A program made the position numbers and the translations under genes. DNA of 64,000 bases from Roseovarius litorisediminis (GTDB taxonomy: Bacteria; Pseudomonadota; Alphaproteobacteria; Rhodobacterales; Rhodobacteraceae): positions 223,552 to 287,551 of the forward strand of contig NZ_FWFL01000006.1 of assembly GCF_900172295.1 (NCBI RefSeq), in the 5' to 3' direction. The notes below the pieces were generated by a model. That model saw only the letters and a list, made by a program, of their open reading frames with translations, was not told the origin of the DNA and searched no databases. Below, piece after piece: positions 48,549 through 58,144 of the stretch. Every line of letters begins with the position of its first letter. The stretch's first letter is position 1.

Positions 48549-49909
48549 CGGCGTGCAGCCCCTTTCCTGCGAGCGCGCTTTTTACCTTTGCCGCTCAGCT
48601 GTGATTTCTCGATCAAGCCTTCGTATTGATGTGCCAGAAGATGCGATTGAACCTGCTGGATCGTGTCCATGGTCACCGAGACCACGATAAGAACCGATGT
48701 GCCGCCAAAATAGAACGGGATTTGCAACTGGCTGCGCAGAATCTCGGGCAGCAGGCAAACGGCCGCAAGATAGGCCGACCCCAGCACCAGAACGCGGGTT
48801 ACGACATAATCCAGATACTCGGCAGTCTTTTTACCCGGACGCACACCGGGAACAAAACCATTCTGGTTCTTCAGATTCTCTGCCACTTCATCTGTCTTGA
48901 ACGAAACGTTGTAGGTGTAGAAATAAGCGAAAAATACGATCATTCCCGTGAAGAAAAGTAGGTAAAGCGGCTGGCCGGGGCCGAAATAAGCCAGGATGAG
49001 CGACATAATCGGGCCGGTTTGAGCGCCCGAGAATGTGCTGATTGTGGTGGGCAACAGCAACAACGAACTGGCAAAGATCGCCGGGATAACGCCAGCCGGG
49101 TTTACTTTGACCGGCAGGTGGCTTGATCCGCCGTCATACACCTTCATCCCGACCTGACGGCGCGGGTACTGAATATGGATCTTGCGCAGGGCGCGCTCCA
49201 TGAACACCACAAAGGCAATGACGGCCACCACCATGACCATCACACCGACGATCACAGCGGGGCTGACAGCGCCCGAACGGCCCTGGCTGAAGAACTGTGC
49301 AAGGGCTGCGGGCACTTCGGCAATGATGCCGACGAAAATGATAAGTGAGATACCGTTGCCGATGCCGCGTGCGGTGATCTGTTCACCCAGCCACATCAGG
49401 AACATGGTACCGCCCACCAGCGTAACCATGCAGGAAACGATGAAAAAGACGCCGGGATTGGTGACCAGATCGCCGGATTGCAGGCTGACGGCCAGTCCGT
49501 ATGATTGCAGCGTTGCCAGACCCACGGTGCCATAGCGGGTGTACTGGTTGATCTTCTTGCGGCCCTGTTCACCCTCTTTCTTGAGCTGCTCCAGCGTCGG
49601 AACCATCGCGGTCAGCAACTGAATGATGATCGAGGCCGAGATATACGGCATGATCCCAAGGGCAAAGATACCCATCCGGCCAAGCGCACCACCGGTGAAC
49701 ATCGACAGGATACCACCAAGGCCCTGTGTCGCCTGCTCCATGAATGCGCGCAATTCTGCGCCGTCGATACCCGGCACCGGAATGTAGGTGCCCAACCGGT
49801 AGACGATCAGCAGACCCAGCGTAAACAGGATGCGGTTGCGAAGATCAGAGGCTTTGCCAAGTGCGGACCAGCTTGTATTGGCCGCCATTTGTTCTGCTGC
49901 AGATACCAT
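48545..49909 (-). CDS. secY: Preprotein translocase channel SecY
   Basis: 454 residues from the ATG at 49909 (GAGAG upstream); an in-frame ATG at 49939 would add ten residues. Ten membrane segments, the plug region after [16 protein letters not shown], and the cytoplasmic loops that bind the ribosome and SecA ([19 protein letters not shown]) are present. It forms the SecYEG channel. Follows rplO by 109 bp. Confidence 0.97.
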   Translation of the reverse strand: MVSAAEQMAANTSWSALGKASDLRNRILFTLGLLIVYRLGTYIPVPGIDGAELRAFMEQATQGLGGILSMFTGGALGRMGIFALGIMPYISASIIIQLLTAMVPTLEQLKKEGEQGRKKINQYTRYGTVGLATLQSYGLAVSLQSGDLVTNPGVFFIVSCMVTLVGGTMFLMWLGEQITARGIGNGISLIIFVGIIAEVPAALAQFFSQGRSGAVSPAVIVGVMVMVVAVIAFVVFMERALRKIHIQYPRRQVGMKVYDGGSSHLPVKVNPAGVIPAIFASSLLLLPTTISTFSGAQTGPIMSLILAYFGPGQPLYLLFFTGMIVFFAYFYTYNVSFKTDEVAENLKNQNGFVPGVRPGKKTAEYLDYVVTRVLVLGSAYLAAVCLLPEILRSQLQIPFYFGGTSVLIVVSVTMDTIQQVQSHLLAHQYEGLIEKSQLSGKGKKRARRKGAARR

Positions 49910-50018
49910 TCGGCTCTCTCTTAATGACAACGCCGCCATGAGCGGTTTTCCAGCTCAGGCGGCGTCATGGGAAAACGTGTGAGACTATGTAAGCGGCGCG
50001 GGCGCCGCTCACAACCTC

Positions 50019-50492
50019 TTATTCAGCAGCCTGCGCAGTTGTGACTGTCAGCGAACCGCCAGCTTTTTCCACCGCTTCAACGGCAGATTTCGACGCGCCG
50101 GTCACTTCCAGCTTCACTTTGGCCGAAATATCGCCTTTGGCCAGAACACGAACACCGTCAAGTTTGCGACGCACAAGACCCGACGCAACCAGCGCATCTT
50201 CGGTGATGGCGGATTTGATGTCGAGTTTCTTGTCGTCGATGAATTTCTGGATCAGACCAAGGTTCACAACGGCGTATTGCTTGCGGTTCGGCTTGGTAAA
50301 GCCACGCTTGGGCAGACGTTGATAAAGCGGCATCTGGCCGCCTTCGTAGCCCTTGATCGCCACGCCCGAGCGTGATTTCTGACCTTTAATGCCCCGGCCA
50401 CCAGTTTTACCTGTGCCCGAACCCGGACCACGGCCAATGCGTTTGCGTTTCTTTGTTGCACCGGGATTGTCGTGCAGTTCATGCAGTTTCAT
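50019..50492 (-). CDS. rplO: 50S ribosomal protein L15
   Basis: 157 residues starting [28 protein letters not shown], the standard L15 N-terminus, with AGGAG 6 bp upstream of ATG 50492. It normally follows rpmD directly. Here about 2.4 kb of unrelated genes separate them, and the nearest gene upstream on the same strand is the ectoine synthase, 141 bp away, so rplO may share the ectC promoter or have its own. Confidence 0.97.
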   Translation of the reverse strand: MKLHELHDNPGATKKRKRIGRGPGSGTGKTGGRGIKGQKSRSGVAIKGYEGGQMPLYQRLPKRGFTKPNRKQYAVVNLGLIQKFIDDKKLDIKSAITEDALVASGLVRRKLDGVRVLAKGDISAKVKLEVTGASKSAVEAVEKAGGSLTVTTAQAAE

Positions 50493-50633
50493 GTCGCTTC
50501 TCCTTTGCCGGAAGTGGCCCCCAGCGACGGGAGCGGCCAAACGCGGCGTTTCTTGATTGTTGAGTCGGGTCCACAACGGACCACCGGGGGCGTATAGACG
50601 GGATGTGCGCCGCGTTCAAGCCTTATCCTGTCC

Positions 50634-51020
50634 TCATCCCGGCGGGGCATAGCTTCCGCTGGCGTCATGCGTCTCTTCGCCGCTGAGGGCAGGCGTAAAG
50701 ATGCAGATGAACCTCAAGTCACTTTGGGTTGCGCGAATGATATGGGCGTCGTGTTGATCCAGCACATACATGGTGCCGGGGCGCAGCGGCCAGACCTGCC
50801 CGGTGGATACCTCTTCCACTTCACCCTCACCTTCGATGCAGTAATTCGCCTCGATGTGGTTTTTGTATTCCAACCGTTGGGTGCTGCCCTTTTTCACGAC
50901 TGTATCGTGAAAGGAATACCCCAACCCGTCCGCCGCCAGCAGAATGCGGCGGCTTTCAAAGGCATCACCCGTAACATGGGCAGGTGTGATCAGAGTGTCA
51001 GACAGTTTTTTGACGAACAT
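50634..51020 (-). CDS. ectC: Ectoine synthase EctC without ectA/ectB
   Basis: 128 residues, exactly the normal EctC length, cupin fold. The metal ligands described for EctC fall at the same numbers here: Glu57 (YKNHIEANYCIEGEGEVEE), Tyr85 (PGTMYVLDQHDAH) and His93. The enzyme closes N-gamma-acetyl-diaminobutyrate to ectoine; a solitary EctC may use imported precursor or do another ring-forming reaction. I chose the ATG at 51020 (AAAGG upstream). No ectA, ectB or transporter is near. It sits between ribosomal genes rpmD and rplO and is divergent from a VWA gene by 50 bp. Confidence 0.88.
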   Translation of the reverse strand: MFVKKLSDTLITPAHVTGDAFESRRILLAADGLGYSFHDTVVKKGSTQRLEYKNHIEANYCIEGEGEVEEVSTGQVWPLRPGTMYVLDQHDAHIIRATQSDLRFICIFTPALSGEETHDASGSYAPPG

Positions 51021-51070
51021 TGCAGTGCCTTTCATTGATTTTGAAACGAGACTAGTGCCAAGCTGTTGGT

Positions 51071-51802
51071 ATGAGAATGCCAATCTGTCTGATTGGGGCG
51101 GCCGCACTGTCAGTTGCAGCGGTAAGCCCGCCACCTGCGCGTGGGCTATCTGGTTGTGCGGCGGATGCGATGCTGGTTTTTGACGCGTCTGCGTCGATGG
51201 CCGAACTTGGGTTTGATATTCAGGATACCACCCGGATCGTCGACGCGCGCCATGCAGTGCGCCGGGCCATGCCGCAGATTGCCCCCTATCGCAGGGTTGG
51301 ACTGATTACCTATGGGCCCGGGCCACTGGATGCCTGCAGCAACATCGACCTGCGCTTTGCCCCTGCCCCGGACGCCGCCGACCGGATCATCACTGCCATT
51401 GATGGCTTGCAGCCCAATGGGCTGACACCGTTGACCAATGCGGTCCGGCGGGCGGCGGGCGTGTTGCGCCAAAGAGGTATTGTTGTGCTGGTGACCGACG
51501 GGAATGAAACCTGCGGCGGCACGCCCTGCGCCCTTGGCACCGAATTCGCCGCCATAGCGCCGGGTCTGACGGTGCATGTCATCGGTTTCAAGGTGGTCGC
51601 GGATTTCTTTACCTGGGACAGCCCCGAGGCAAAGACCTATGCCGATGGAAAAACCGTCGCCAAATGTCTGGCGGACCGCACCGGCGGCATGTTCGTTTCG
51701 ACCGAGACGGTGGACGAGCTGGCCGAGGCACTAACCCGGACGCTTGGGTGCGCGTTAATCGGGCGGGCACAACAAACCACCCCAAGCGCGGGCGGGGCAT
51801 AA
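51071..51802 (+). CDS. Secreted VWA-domain protein on the opposite strand
   Basis: 243 residues with a signal peptide (about 1-25). A von Willebrand A domain has a complete MIDAS start DASAS (Asp38, Ser40, Ser42), a Thr in NGLTPLTNAV and LVTDGNETCGG. Paired cysteines (CSN, CGGTPC, KCLAD, LGC) suggest disulfides in the periplasm. It is the only plus-strand gene within the ribosomal cluster and interrupts any transcript from rpmD to rplO. Partner unknown. Confidence 0.78.
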   Translation: MRMPICLIGAAALSVAAVSPPPARGLSGCAADAMLVFDASASMAELGFDIQDTTRIVDARHAVRRAMPQIAPYRRVGLITYGPGPLDACSNIDLRFAPAPDAADRIITAIDGLQPNGLTPLTNAVRRAAGVLRQRGIVVLVTDGNETCGGTPCALGTEFAAIAPGLTVHVIGFKVVADFFTWDSPEAKTYADGKTVAKCLADRTGGMFVSTETVDELAEALTRTLGCALIGRAQQTTPSAGGA

Positions 51803-51854
51803 GCCCGGGGCTGGGGCGCGGAGGATCTTCCCCCGCGCCAATCCGTTCGCATTT

Positions 51855-52292
51855 TCAGGACCCTTCGGGCCAGACGAAATCAGGACGCAACCCTTCGTAG
51901 ACCGGTCGGCCATCCGAGGGCTTGGGCACACCGCTGGCGGGATCATAGAAGGCGTGATAGGGCGCCGGTTCAATCTGATCGCCATAGCCCATCAGGTTGG
52001 GCACGATCACCCGGATGCGGCTTTGTTTGTCGTCCAGCATGACTGGTGCGCCACACTCGCCACAGGTGCACAGCTCTAGCGGGCCGTCGGGGTTGTTGGC
52101 ATTGAACGGCTGGCGTTTCAGCTTGTCTTCATGGTCAACCACAACATCGTCGTGATTGAAAAACACCACATGGGTGGTGTCCTGGCCGGTCACGCCTTTG
52201 CAGACGGAACAGTGGCAGGTGTGATTGTCAATCGGGTCGCTGTCGGAATGGGTATGGATGTGGCTGCAGCCACCGGAATACTTATGAGACAT
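51855..52292 (-). CDS. GFA-family (CENP-V/GFA) zinc protein
   Basis: 145 residues. Zinc-type cysteines appear as HTCHCSVCKGVTG (about 24-36) and ELCTCGECGAPV (about 73-84), the pattern of the glutathione-dependent formaldehyde-activating enzyme family. The usual first motif GxCxCG is replaced by GGCSHIHTHSDSD, rich in His, which may change the metal site. Family members form S-hydroxymethylglutathione or have unknown roles. It lies between rpmD and ectC within the ribosomal cluster. Confidence 0.78.
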   Translation of the reverse strand: MSHKYSGGCSHIHTHSDSDPIDNHTCHCSVCKGVTGQDTTHVVFFNHDDVVVDHEDKLKRQPFNANNPDGPLELCTCGECGAPVMLDDKQSRIRVIVPNLMGYGDQIEPAPYHAFYDPASGVPKPSDGRPVYEGLRPDFVWPEGS

Positions 52293-52572
52293 GGGTCCCC
52301 CCTGTTATTGCTGGTTCATCACCTTAATGCACAGGCTGGCGGGGTACGGTGTTATACACCCGTCGCAGGGAAATCTTACCATGCCAAACAGGGCGGTCGT
52401 GAATCAAATATTGCCACCCGATACTAAAGAATATGTGCAGGCGTCAGGCAAATCTGCCCGAATTTCAGCGCGTGAGCCTGGATTTACCTGCGACTGAGAT
52501 TAAAAAACGCCCCAGTCAGCTGACCGGAGCGTTTGCTATTTCTGGGCCCAAGGCGGCGTGAGCGACTGGCCG
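52293..52572. other. Non-coding gap with a weak 38-residue reading frame
   Basis: The only candidate here is a plus-strand frame at 52381-52497 (starting MPNRAVVNQILPPDTKEY, 38 residues) with AGGG about 10 bp upstream of the ATG. No family resemblance is seen and I do not call it a gene. The terminator hairpin at 52502-52534 lies just downstream. Confidence 0.3.
52502..52534 (-). terminator. Rho-independent terminator
   Basis: Arms AAACGCCCCAGTC (52505-52517) and GACCGGAGCGTTT (52522-52534) pair over 13 positions with two wobble pairs, loop AGCT; on the minus strand GCG is followed by TTTTTT. It lies about 40 bp after the stop of the 48-residue frame. Confidence 0.8.
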
Positions 52573-52719
52573 TCAACCTTTCGGCGAGGTGTCGCGCAGG
52601 TAATCTGTCCAGTGCGGCACCGGGCCCGCAGCCCATGCCGTCTGAGCGCGGCGTATCAGCGATGCAAATAGCCCGGCAAGCGGGGCGAAAAGAGTGTTGT
52701 AGCGGGCGGCCATGGCCAT
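52573..52719 (-). CDS. Possible 48-residue protein downstream of rpmD
   Basis: 48 residues starting MAMAARYNTLFAPLAGLFA, with GGAG 8 bp before the ATG at 52719 and a strong terminator about 40 bp after the stop. The N-terminal half is amphipathic to hydrophobic and the C-terminal half is Trp/Pro-containing (AGPVPHWTDYL). I know no family. The ribosome site and terminator support it as real, but it is short and could be spurious. Confidence 0.4.
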   Translation of the reverse strand: MAMAARYNTLFAPLAGLFASLIRRAQTAWAAGPVPHWTDYLRDTSPKG

Positions 52720-52873
52720 TGGAATTACTCCGGGGTTTGATTTATTCCTCAGAGGCGCAAGTAAGCCTGCGAGACTCACCCCACTAGGTCTGATTTGGAA
52801 TATCCGTATTGCGGTTGACGCATGGTCGTAAAAGCTGGTTTCGCCCCCTGCAACTCGTGTCCAGCAAAGCAAA

Positions 52874-52901
52874 GCGCCCCGGCCATTTCTGACCGGGGCG
52901 C
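52874..52901 (-). terminator. Hairpin after rpmD, possible terminator
   Basis: GCGCCCCGG (52874-52882) and CCGGGGCGC (52893-52901), loop of ten, about 40 bp after the rpmD stop; on the minus strand it is followed by TTTGCTTTG, a weak T-run. It would end the spc-type transcript before the inserted genes. Confidence 0.5.
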
Positions 52902-52941
52902 CTGCAAACTCTCGTAGGGCGGGTGAGACCTACGCCTGCGT

Positions 52942-53130
52942 TCAGCCTTTTTCTTCGATGATCTCAACCATATGCGGAATCTTGTTGATCATGCCGCGCA
53001 CGGCTGGGGTATCTTCCAGTTCGCGCACGCGGTGCATTTTGTTGAGACCCAGGCCAATCAGCGTCTGACGCTGTTTTTCCGGGCGGCGGATCGGCGAACC
53101 GATCTGCTTGATGACGATGGTTTTTGCCAT
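52942..53130 (-). CDS. rpmD: 50S ribosomal protein L30
   Basis: 62 residues: [30 protein letters not shown] and [25 protein letters not shown], complete. It follows rpsE by 13 bp. The normal next gene rplO is displaced by about 2.4 kb; a hairpin follows rpmD. Confidence 0.97.
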   Translation of the reverse strand: MAKTIVIKQIGSPIRRPEKQRQTLIGLGLNKMHRVRELEDTPAVRGMINKIPHMVEIIEEKG

Positions 53131-53143
53131 GGTTCAGATCTCC

Positions 53144-53719
53144 TTACGCTTCCGCGGTTTCTTCGGCAGGTGCCGCTGCGGGGGCCTCATCGCGTTTCAG
53201 GATGTCGGCCACCTTCTTACCACGACGCTGTGCCACCATACGCGGGCTGCTTTCTTTTTGCAGGCCGTTAATTGTGGCGCGGATCATGTTGTAGGGGTTC
53301 TGGCTGCCGTTGGATTTTGCAACAACGTCCTGAACGCCCAGCATCTCGAACACGGCGCGCATCGGACCACCGGCAATGATACCGGTACCTTGCGGGGCAG
53401 TACGCATCACGACCTTACCGGCGCCATGACGGCCTTCCATGTCGTGGTGCAGCGTGCGGCCTTCGCGCAGCGGTACGCGGATCATCTGACGCTTGGCTTG
53501 CTCAGTGGCTTTGCGAATAGCCTCGGGGACCTCTTTCGCTTTACCTTTGCCAAAGCCTACGCGGCCTTTTTGGTCGCCAACAACGACCAGAGCGGCAAAG
53601 CCAAAGCGTTTACCACCTTTAACGGTTTTCGATACGCGGTTGATTGCAACCAGACGATCGGCGAATTCCGGCGTTTCGTCGCGATCGCGACCACCGCGAC
53701 GGTTGTCATCTCTTGCCAT
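53144..53719 (-). CDS. rpsE: 30S ribosomal protein S5
   Basis: 191 residues from ATG 53719, with GGAAAGGA upstream. The double-stranded RNA-binding part [37 protein letters not shown] and the C-terminal half are typical. The C-terminus has an Ala/Glu-rich tail ([14 protein letters not shown]) beyond the E. coli length of 167. It is 106 bp from rplR; that gap holds a hairpin. Confidence 0.97.
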   Translation of the reverse strand: MARDDNRRGGRDRDETPEFADRLVAINRVSKTVKGGKRFGFAALVVVGDQKGRVGFGKGKAKEVPEAIRKATEQAKRQMIRVPLREGRTLHHDMEGRHGAGKVVMRTAPQGTGIIAGGPMRAVFEMLGVQDVVAKSNGSQNPYNMIRATINGLQKESSPRMVAQRRGKKVADILKRDEAPAAAPAEETAEA

Positions 53720-53795
53720 ATTGGCGTCCTTTCCTTGCGGCACCATAGGTACCTGTTTTATTCAATCCCAGTGGGCCAAAACCCCCGGATCATCG

Positions 53796-53818
53796 AGGCG
53801 GTCCTGAATGGACCGCCT
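53796..53818 (-). repeat. Hairpin in the rplR-rpsE gap
   Basis: AGGCGGTCC (53796-53804), loop TGAAT, GGACCGCCT (53810-53818), perfect 9 bp, without a T-run. It may be an RNA processing or attenuation element within the spc transcript. Confidence 0.5.
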
Positions 53819-53825
53819 GCGCTAT

Positions 53826-54185
53826 TTAGATTTTCAGGCCACCTTCACGCGCGGCGTCGGCAACTGCCTTGACCTTGCCGTGAAACAGGAAACCGCCACG
53901 GTCGAAGTAAGCTTCGCTTACGCCGGCCTTTTTGGCACGTTCGGCAATCGCTGCACCCACTTTCGTGGCTGCTTCGACGTTGTTTTTGCCAACCACACCC
54001 AGCCCCTTTTCGAGGGTCGAGGCCGCGGCGAGCGTCACACCATTGACGTCGTCGATCAGCTGAACGCTGATATTCTTGTTCGAGCGGTGAACGGAAAGGC
54101 GCGGACGCCCTGCGTTGACCTTGCGAAGTTTGTTCCGAACGCGCATGCGGCGTTTTTGGAACAGTTTTCTTTTGCTGTTTGCCAT
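53826..54185 (-). CDS. rplR: 50S ribosomal protein L18
   Basis: 119 residues with the family parts [33 protein letters not shown] and [26 protein letters not shown]. It binds 5S rRNA. 11 bp after rplF in standard spc order. Confidence 0.98.
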   Translation of the reverse strand: MANSKRKLFQKRRMRVRNKLRKVNAGRPRLSVHRSNKNISVQLIDDVNGVTLAAASTLEKGLGVVGKNNVEAATKVGAAIAERAKKAGVSEAYFDRGGFLFHGKVKAVADAAREGGLKI

Positions 54186-54196
54186 CTGTCGCGTCC

Positions 54197-54730
54197 TTAC
54201 TTCTTCTTGCCTTCCTTCTGGAAGATATACTCGTCTTTGTAGCGAATGCCTTTGCCCTTGTAGGGCTCGGGACGACGCCAGTCGCGGATATTTGCCGCAA
54301 CCTGACCAACGAGCTGCTTATCCGTGCCTTCAACCACCAGTTCGGTGGGCTTGGGCGCGGTTACAGTCACACCTTCCGGAACTTCGAAATCAACGTCGTG
54401 GGACAGGCCAAGGTTCAGCTTCAGGACATTGCCCTGCATCTGAGCCCGGTAACCAACGCCGCGAATCTCAAGTTCTTTCTTGAACATTTCGTTGCAGCCA
54501 TGGACCAGGTTGGCCACCACAGTGCGGGTCATGCCCCACTGCTGACGTGCGCGTTTCGATTTGCCGCGCGGCGTCACCGAAATCTGGCCATCCTCGATGG
54601 TGAGGGTGACATCATCAGTCGCCGTGAAGCTTTTGGTCGCTTTAGGGCCTTTGACCTCAATCGTCTGACCCGACAGCGTCGCGGTGACACCACTGGGCAG
54701 AGCAACAGGTTGTTTGCCGATACGTGACAT
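54197..54730 (-). CDS. rplF: 50S ribosomal protein L6
   Basis: 177 residues starting [19 protein letters not shown], with two repeated L6 domains and the C-terminal signature [18 protein letters not shown], close to the ribosomal factor-binding site. 12 bp after rpsH. Confidence 0.98.
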   Translation of the reverse strand: MSRIGKQPVALPSGVTATLSGQTIEVKGPKATKSFTATDDVTLTIEDGQISVTPRGKSKRARQQWGMTRTVVANLVHGCNEMFKKELEIRGVGYRAQMQGNVLKLNLGLSHDVDFEVPEGVTVTAPKPTELVVEGTDKQLVGQVAANIRDWRRPEPYKGKGIRYKDEYIFQKEGKKK

Positions 54731-54742
54731 GTTTCAGCCCCC

Positions 54743-55135
54743 TTAGAATACGGTGCAGAGCACTTCGCCGCCAACATTGTGGCTGCGTGCACTTGCATCC
54801 GACATCACACCTTTTGAGGTGGAGACAATCGACACACCCAGACCCTGACGGACCTGCGGGATGTCATTGACGCCCAGATAGACGCGACGACCGGGTTTTG
54901 AGACCCGTTTCATTTCGCGAATAGCAGGGGTGCCTTCGAAATACTTGAGGCTGACCTCGATGGCCGGGTGGCCATCTGCGCCGGTGGTTGCCTCGTAGCC
55001 GCGGATGTACCCTTCGTCCGCAAGCACGTCGAGAACCCGGACACGCATTTTCGACGCTGGGGTCAAGACGGTGGATTTGCCACGCATGCCGGCGTTACGG
55101 ATACGGGTGAGCATATCGCCGATAGGATCATTCAT
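54743..55135 (-). CDS. rpsH: 30S ribosomal protein S8
   Basis: 130 residues starting [17 protein letters not shown] and ending [33 protein letters not shown], complete. S8 binds the central domain of 16S rRNA and in enterobacteria represses the spc operon; whether that holds here is not shown. 12 bp after rpsN. Confidence 0.98.
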   Translation of the reverse strand: MNDPIGDMLTRIRNAGMRGKSTVLTPASKMRVRVLDVLADEGYIRGYEATTGADGHPAIEVSLKYFEGTPAIREMKRVSKPGRRVYLGVNDIPQVRQGLGVSIVSTSKGVMSDASARSHNVGGEVLCTVF

Positions 55136-55147
55136 ATCAAATCTCCC

Positions 55148-55453
55148 TTACCAGCTGGATTTCACAAGGCCAGGAGCCTGACCGCTTGAGCCGAGCTCGC
55201 GCAGCATGATCCGTGACACTTTGAGTTTGCGATAATAGCCGTGCGGACGACCGGTCAACTGGCAACGGTTGTGAAGCCGGGTGGCCGAGCTGTTACGCGG
55301 CAGTTTTGCCAGCTTCAGAGAAGCGCGAAAGCGCTCTTCCATCGGCTTGCTCTCATCATTGATGATCTCTTTCAACGCGGCGCGCTTGGTGGCGTATTTT
55401 GCCACCAGTTTCTGGCGCTTGGTTTCGCGTTCGATCATTGCTTTTTTAGCCAT
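55148..55453 (-). CDS. rpsN: 30S ribosomal protein S14, zinc-independent type
   Basis: 101 residues, the long form. The zinc-binding CxxC pairs of the short form are absent; only one Cys is present in [16 protein letters not shown]. Ends with [15 protein letters not shown]. It follows rplE by 19 bp. Confidence 0.98.
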   Translation of the reverse strand: MAKKAMIERETKRQKLVAKYATKRAALKEIINDESKPMEERFRASLKLAKLPRNSSATRLHNRCQLTGRPHGYYRKLKVSRIMLRELGSSGQAPGLVKSSW

Positions 55454-55472
55454 AATTCTTTCTCCCGCTGCT

Positions 55473-56036
55473 TTAGCTGTTGAAGGGCATGTTGAAATGC
55501 TTCAACAGCGCCTTGGCTTCAGCGTCGGTTTGCGCCGTGGTTGCGATTATGATGTCCATACCCCACATTTCATCAACTTTATCAAAGTTGATTTCGGGGA
55601 AGATGATGTGTTCCTTGATGCCAAAGGCATAGTTGCCACGACCATCAAAGCTTTTGCCAGATACGCCGCGAAAGTCGCGGATACGAGGCATTGCAACAGT
55701 CGTCAGACGGTCAAGGAATTCATACATCCGGTCGCCACGCAGGGTAACCTTGGCCCCCATCGGCATGTCTTCGCGAACGCGGAAACCAGCGATGGAGTTC
55801 TTGGCAGTCGTGATGACAGCGTGCTGGCCAGCGATGGTGGACAGGTCTTCCTGGGCCGATTTGGCCTTTTTGGAATCGCGGACCGCCTCGGCGCCACAGC
55901 CGATGTTCAGAACGATTTTATCCAGACGCGGGATCTGCATGTCGTTCTTGTAGCCGAACTCTTCTTTCATGGCAGCTTTGATGCTGTCCTTGAACAGAGT
56001 CTTCAGACGCGGGGTATAATTTGCAGTATCAAGCAT
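55473..56036 (-). CDS. rplE: 50S ribosomal protein L5
   Basis: 187 residues, complete: [23 protein letters not shown] and the C-terminal [25 protein letters not shown]. It binds 5S rRNA and contacts P-site tRNA. Its start overlaps the rplX stop by 8 bp, indicating translational coupling. Confidence 0.98.
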   Translation of the reverse strand: MLDTANYTPRLKTLFKDSIKAAMKEEFGYKNDMQIPRLDKIVLNIGCGAEAVRDSKKAKSAQEDLSTIAGQHAVITTAKNSIAGFRVREDMPMGAKVTLRGDRMYEFLDRLTTVAMPRIRDFRGVSGKSFDGRGNYAFGIKEHIIFPEINFDKVDEMWGMDIIIATTAQTDAEAKALLKHFNMPFNS

Positions 56037-56340
56037 TGATCACGTCCCCCGTGGTCTTGGCAAAACGCACTTTCTTGTCACCTTCGATCTTGAAGCCAAC
56101 GCGGGTAGGTTTGCCATTTTTGTCCAGCATTGCCAGGTTGCTCAGGTCGATCGGCATCGCTTTTGGGATGCGGCCACCTTGGCTGGTCTGGCTTTGACGG
56201 GTGTGGCGGATTGCCATGTTCACACCGTCTACAACAGCTTTGCCGGCTTTGGGGTCAACCGAGGAAATAGTTCCCTCTTTACCCTTGTCCTTGCCAGCAA
56301 GCACGACGACCTTGTCGCCTTTTTTCAGTTTGGCAGCCAT
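56029..56340 (-). CDS. rplX: 50S ribosomal protein L24
   Basis: 103 residues with the KOW motif [21 protein letters not shown] at the N-terminus, an initiator of 50S assembly. 1 bp after rplN and overlapping rplE. Confidence 0.98.
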   Translation of the reverse strand: MAAKLKKGDKVVVLAGKDKGKEGTISSVDPKAGKAVVDGVNMAIRHTRQSQTSQGGRIPKAMPIDLSNLAMLDKNGKPTRVGFKIEGDKKVRFAKTTGDVINA

Positions 56341-56341
56341 C

Positions 56342-56710
56342 TTACAGCACCTCCGGGGCGAGCGAGATGATTTTCATGAAGTTCTTGCCGCGCAATTCGC
56401 GCACAACCGGCCCAAAGATACGGGTCCCTACCGGCTCACCTGCGTTGTTCAGGATCACGGCAGCGTTACGGTCAAAGCGGATGGCGGTACCGTCTTCACG
56501 ACGAACTTCCTTGGCGGTGCGTACAACGACGGCCTTGCGAACGTCGCCTTTTTTCACGCGGCCGCGCGGGATGGCTTCCTTGACCGAGACGACAATGATG
56601 TCACCCACGGATGCGTACTTACGCTTGGAACCACCCAGTACCTTGATGCACTGAACACGGCGCGCGCCGCTGTTGTCAGCAACATCCAGGTTGGTCTGCA
56701 TCTGGATCAT
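56342..56710 (-). CDS. rplN: 50S ribosomal protein L14
   Basis: 122 residues beginning [27 protein letters not shown] and ending [20 protein letters not shown] [15 protein letters not shown]. It forms an intersubunit bridge. A 79-bp gap to rpsQ is longer than its neighbours' spacing. Confidence 0.98.
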   Translation of the reverse strand: MIQMQTNLDVADNSGARRVQCIKVLGGSKRKYASVGDIIVVSVKEAIPRGRVKKGDVRKAVVVRTAKEVRREDGTAIRFDRNAAVILNNAGEPVGTRIFGPVVRELRGKNFMKIISLAPEVL

Positions 56711-56789
56711 TTGGTTTCTCCCGACCTATGGGGGGCGATGCACTGCCTTGTCCCCAGGGTTTCGATGATACTGTAAAGTATCTGCAGGC

Positions 56790-57020
56790 TTAGGCCTCCA
56801 GAACCTCCCAGCGTTTGGTTTTCGAGCGCGGCGCACATTCGATGATACGAACCTGGTCGCCGACCTTGAAGGCGTTCTTTTCGTCGTGAGCCCGGTATTT
56901 CTTGGACTTACGGATGGTTTTCTGCAGAACCGGGTGCTTGAAGCGGCGCTCAACGGACACGGTTACGGTTTGCTCGTTCGCGTTGCTGGTCACGGTGCCA
57001 GTCAGGATACGTTTGGGCAT
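56790..57020 (-). CDS. rpsQ: 30S ribosomal protein S17
   Basis: 76 residues: [42 protein letters not shown], a standard OB-fold S17. 11 bp after rpmC. Confidence 0.98.
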   Translation of the reverse strand: MPKRILTGTVTSNANEQTVTVSVERRFKHPVLQKTIRKSKKYRAHDEKNAFKVGDQVRIIECAPRSKTKRWEVLEA

Positions 57021-57031
57021 CTTATGGCTCC

Positions 57032-57235
57032 TTATTCAGCGGCCGCTGCAGCGGCTTTTTCGTTCAGGATGGTCTTGACGCGCGCAGCGCTACGGCGGGC
57101 CGTTTTCATCTGCGCGGGGTTTTCCAGCTGACCGGTTGCGGCCTGAAAGCGCAGGTTGAACTGCTCTTTTTTCAGTGCGGCCAGATCCTCGCGGAGCTGG
57201 TCCGGTGTTTTATCACGTAGTTCCTTGGCGTTCAT
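57032..57235 (-). CDS. rpmC: 50S ribosomal protein L29
   Basis: 67 residues from the ATG at 57235 ([31 protein letters not shown]), with AGGAAAAGG upstream. An Ala-rich end EKAAAAAAE extends it slightly. It starts the rpmC-rpsQ-rplNXE... transcript: about 450 bp with a folded leader and the cspA terminator lie upstream, so the usual coupling to rplP is lost. Confidence 0.95.
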   Translation of the reverse strand: MNAKELRDKTPDQLREDLAALKKEQFNLRFQAATGQLENPAQMKTARRSAARVKTILNEKAAAAAAE

Positions 57236-57618
57236 CGCCTTTTCCTTTCTCAAAACACCAGTTGGCCCCTGTCGGTTGTTACAGGGTCACCTGAAACCTG
57301 GTGGATGAATTGCAAACACACGAATCCCGGTTGCCCGGGCGTCGCGGATTGGGGGTCTATAAGGGAGGTAGGGGGATAGGGCAAGGGATAAGTTTTCTGT
57401 TTTCCACTGTGTGGGTGATGCCCGCGCCTGGAAATCTTCAGACCATTACGACATGTGTGGCTCACACACGCCAGGTTTGCTGGCCCAACAAGCCGGGATG
57501 GTCACCAATGCCGGGTTCTAAATGCTTCAGTCGCCCTTAATTCGAACGCGCATTAATCCGTTCGTCCCAGATGATTTTCATAAGGACTTCGTTGGCGCAG
57601 CCAGCTTTCCCATCACCT
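57236..57618 (-). promoter_or_regulatory. rpmC upstream region with nested leader structure
   Basis: This 383-bp non-coding stretch probably contains the rpmC promoter. Near the gene, CACCAG (57256-57261) pairs with CTGGTG (57298-57303), and inside them CCCTGT (57267-57272) with ACAGGG (57281-57286), giving a two-tier hairpin directly before the ribosome site. A hairpin of TGTGTG/CACACA type lies further out near 57455-57470. It may be a leader for autogenous control, which I infer only from position. Confidence 0.45.
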
Positions 57619-57662
57619 AAAAACAAAAACGGGCGGCGCCGGGGTGTTCCCGATGCCGCCCG
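57619..57662 (-). terminator. Rho-independent terminator of the cold-shock gene
   Basis: Outer arms CGGGCGGC and GCCGCCCG with an inner CGGG/CCCG pair; on the minus strand followed by TTTTTGTTTTT. It lies about 20 bp after the cold-shock gene stop. Confidence 0.92.
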
Positions 57663-57683
57663 AATTAGTCAGATCAGTTCGAC

Positions 57684-57890
57684 TTAGGCGAGCTGAAGGT
57701 TCGACGCGCTTTCGCGGCCATCACGGCCTGCTTCGATGTCGAAGGTTACTTTCTGGTCGTCGGCCAGACCGGTCAGACCGGCGCGCTCGACTGCAGAAAT
57801 GTGAACGAAAACGTCTTTGCCGCCACCATCAGGTGCGATAAAGCCGAAGCCTTTGGTTGAGTTGAACCATTTTACGGTGCCATTAGCCAT
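57684..57890 (-). CDS. Cold-shock protein CspA family
   Basis: 68 residues from ATG 57890 (AGGAG upstream), one CSD domain: [31 protein letters not shown] holds both RNA-binding motifs RNP1 (KGFGFI) and RNP2 (VFVHI). It binds single-stranded RNA as a chaperone. A 254-bp leader separates it from the oxygenase gene, long as in cold-regulated csp genes. Its place between rplP and rpmC in the S10-spc cluster is unusual. It has its own terminator. Confidence 0.92.
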   Translation of the reverse strand: MANGTVKWFNSTKGFGFIAPDGGGKDVFVHISAVERAGLTGLADDQKVTFDIEAGRDGRESASNLQLA

Positions 57891-58144
57891 ACCGTAATCT
57901 CCTTGTTTTTTGCTGCCCGCGGTAGTGCTGCAGCCCGGCGTGGTCGGTCTGGATCGAAAGACTGAACGCCGGTTTAAGGGAGACAGTGGGTCGAAAAAGA
58001 ATAACGTAAGCATGACGTACTTGGGGGTGCTTGCACAATTTTGCAAGCAGAAATCGCTGAATCTTGGGATTCGGCGTAATTATTCCCAAAATACCGGCAA
58101 ACAAGCACGCGATTCGCCCCATGCCCGCGATTTGGGCAGGCCAT

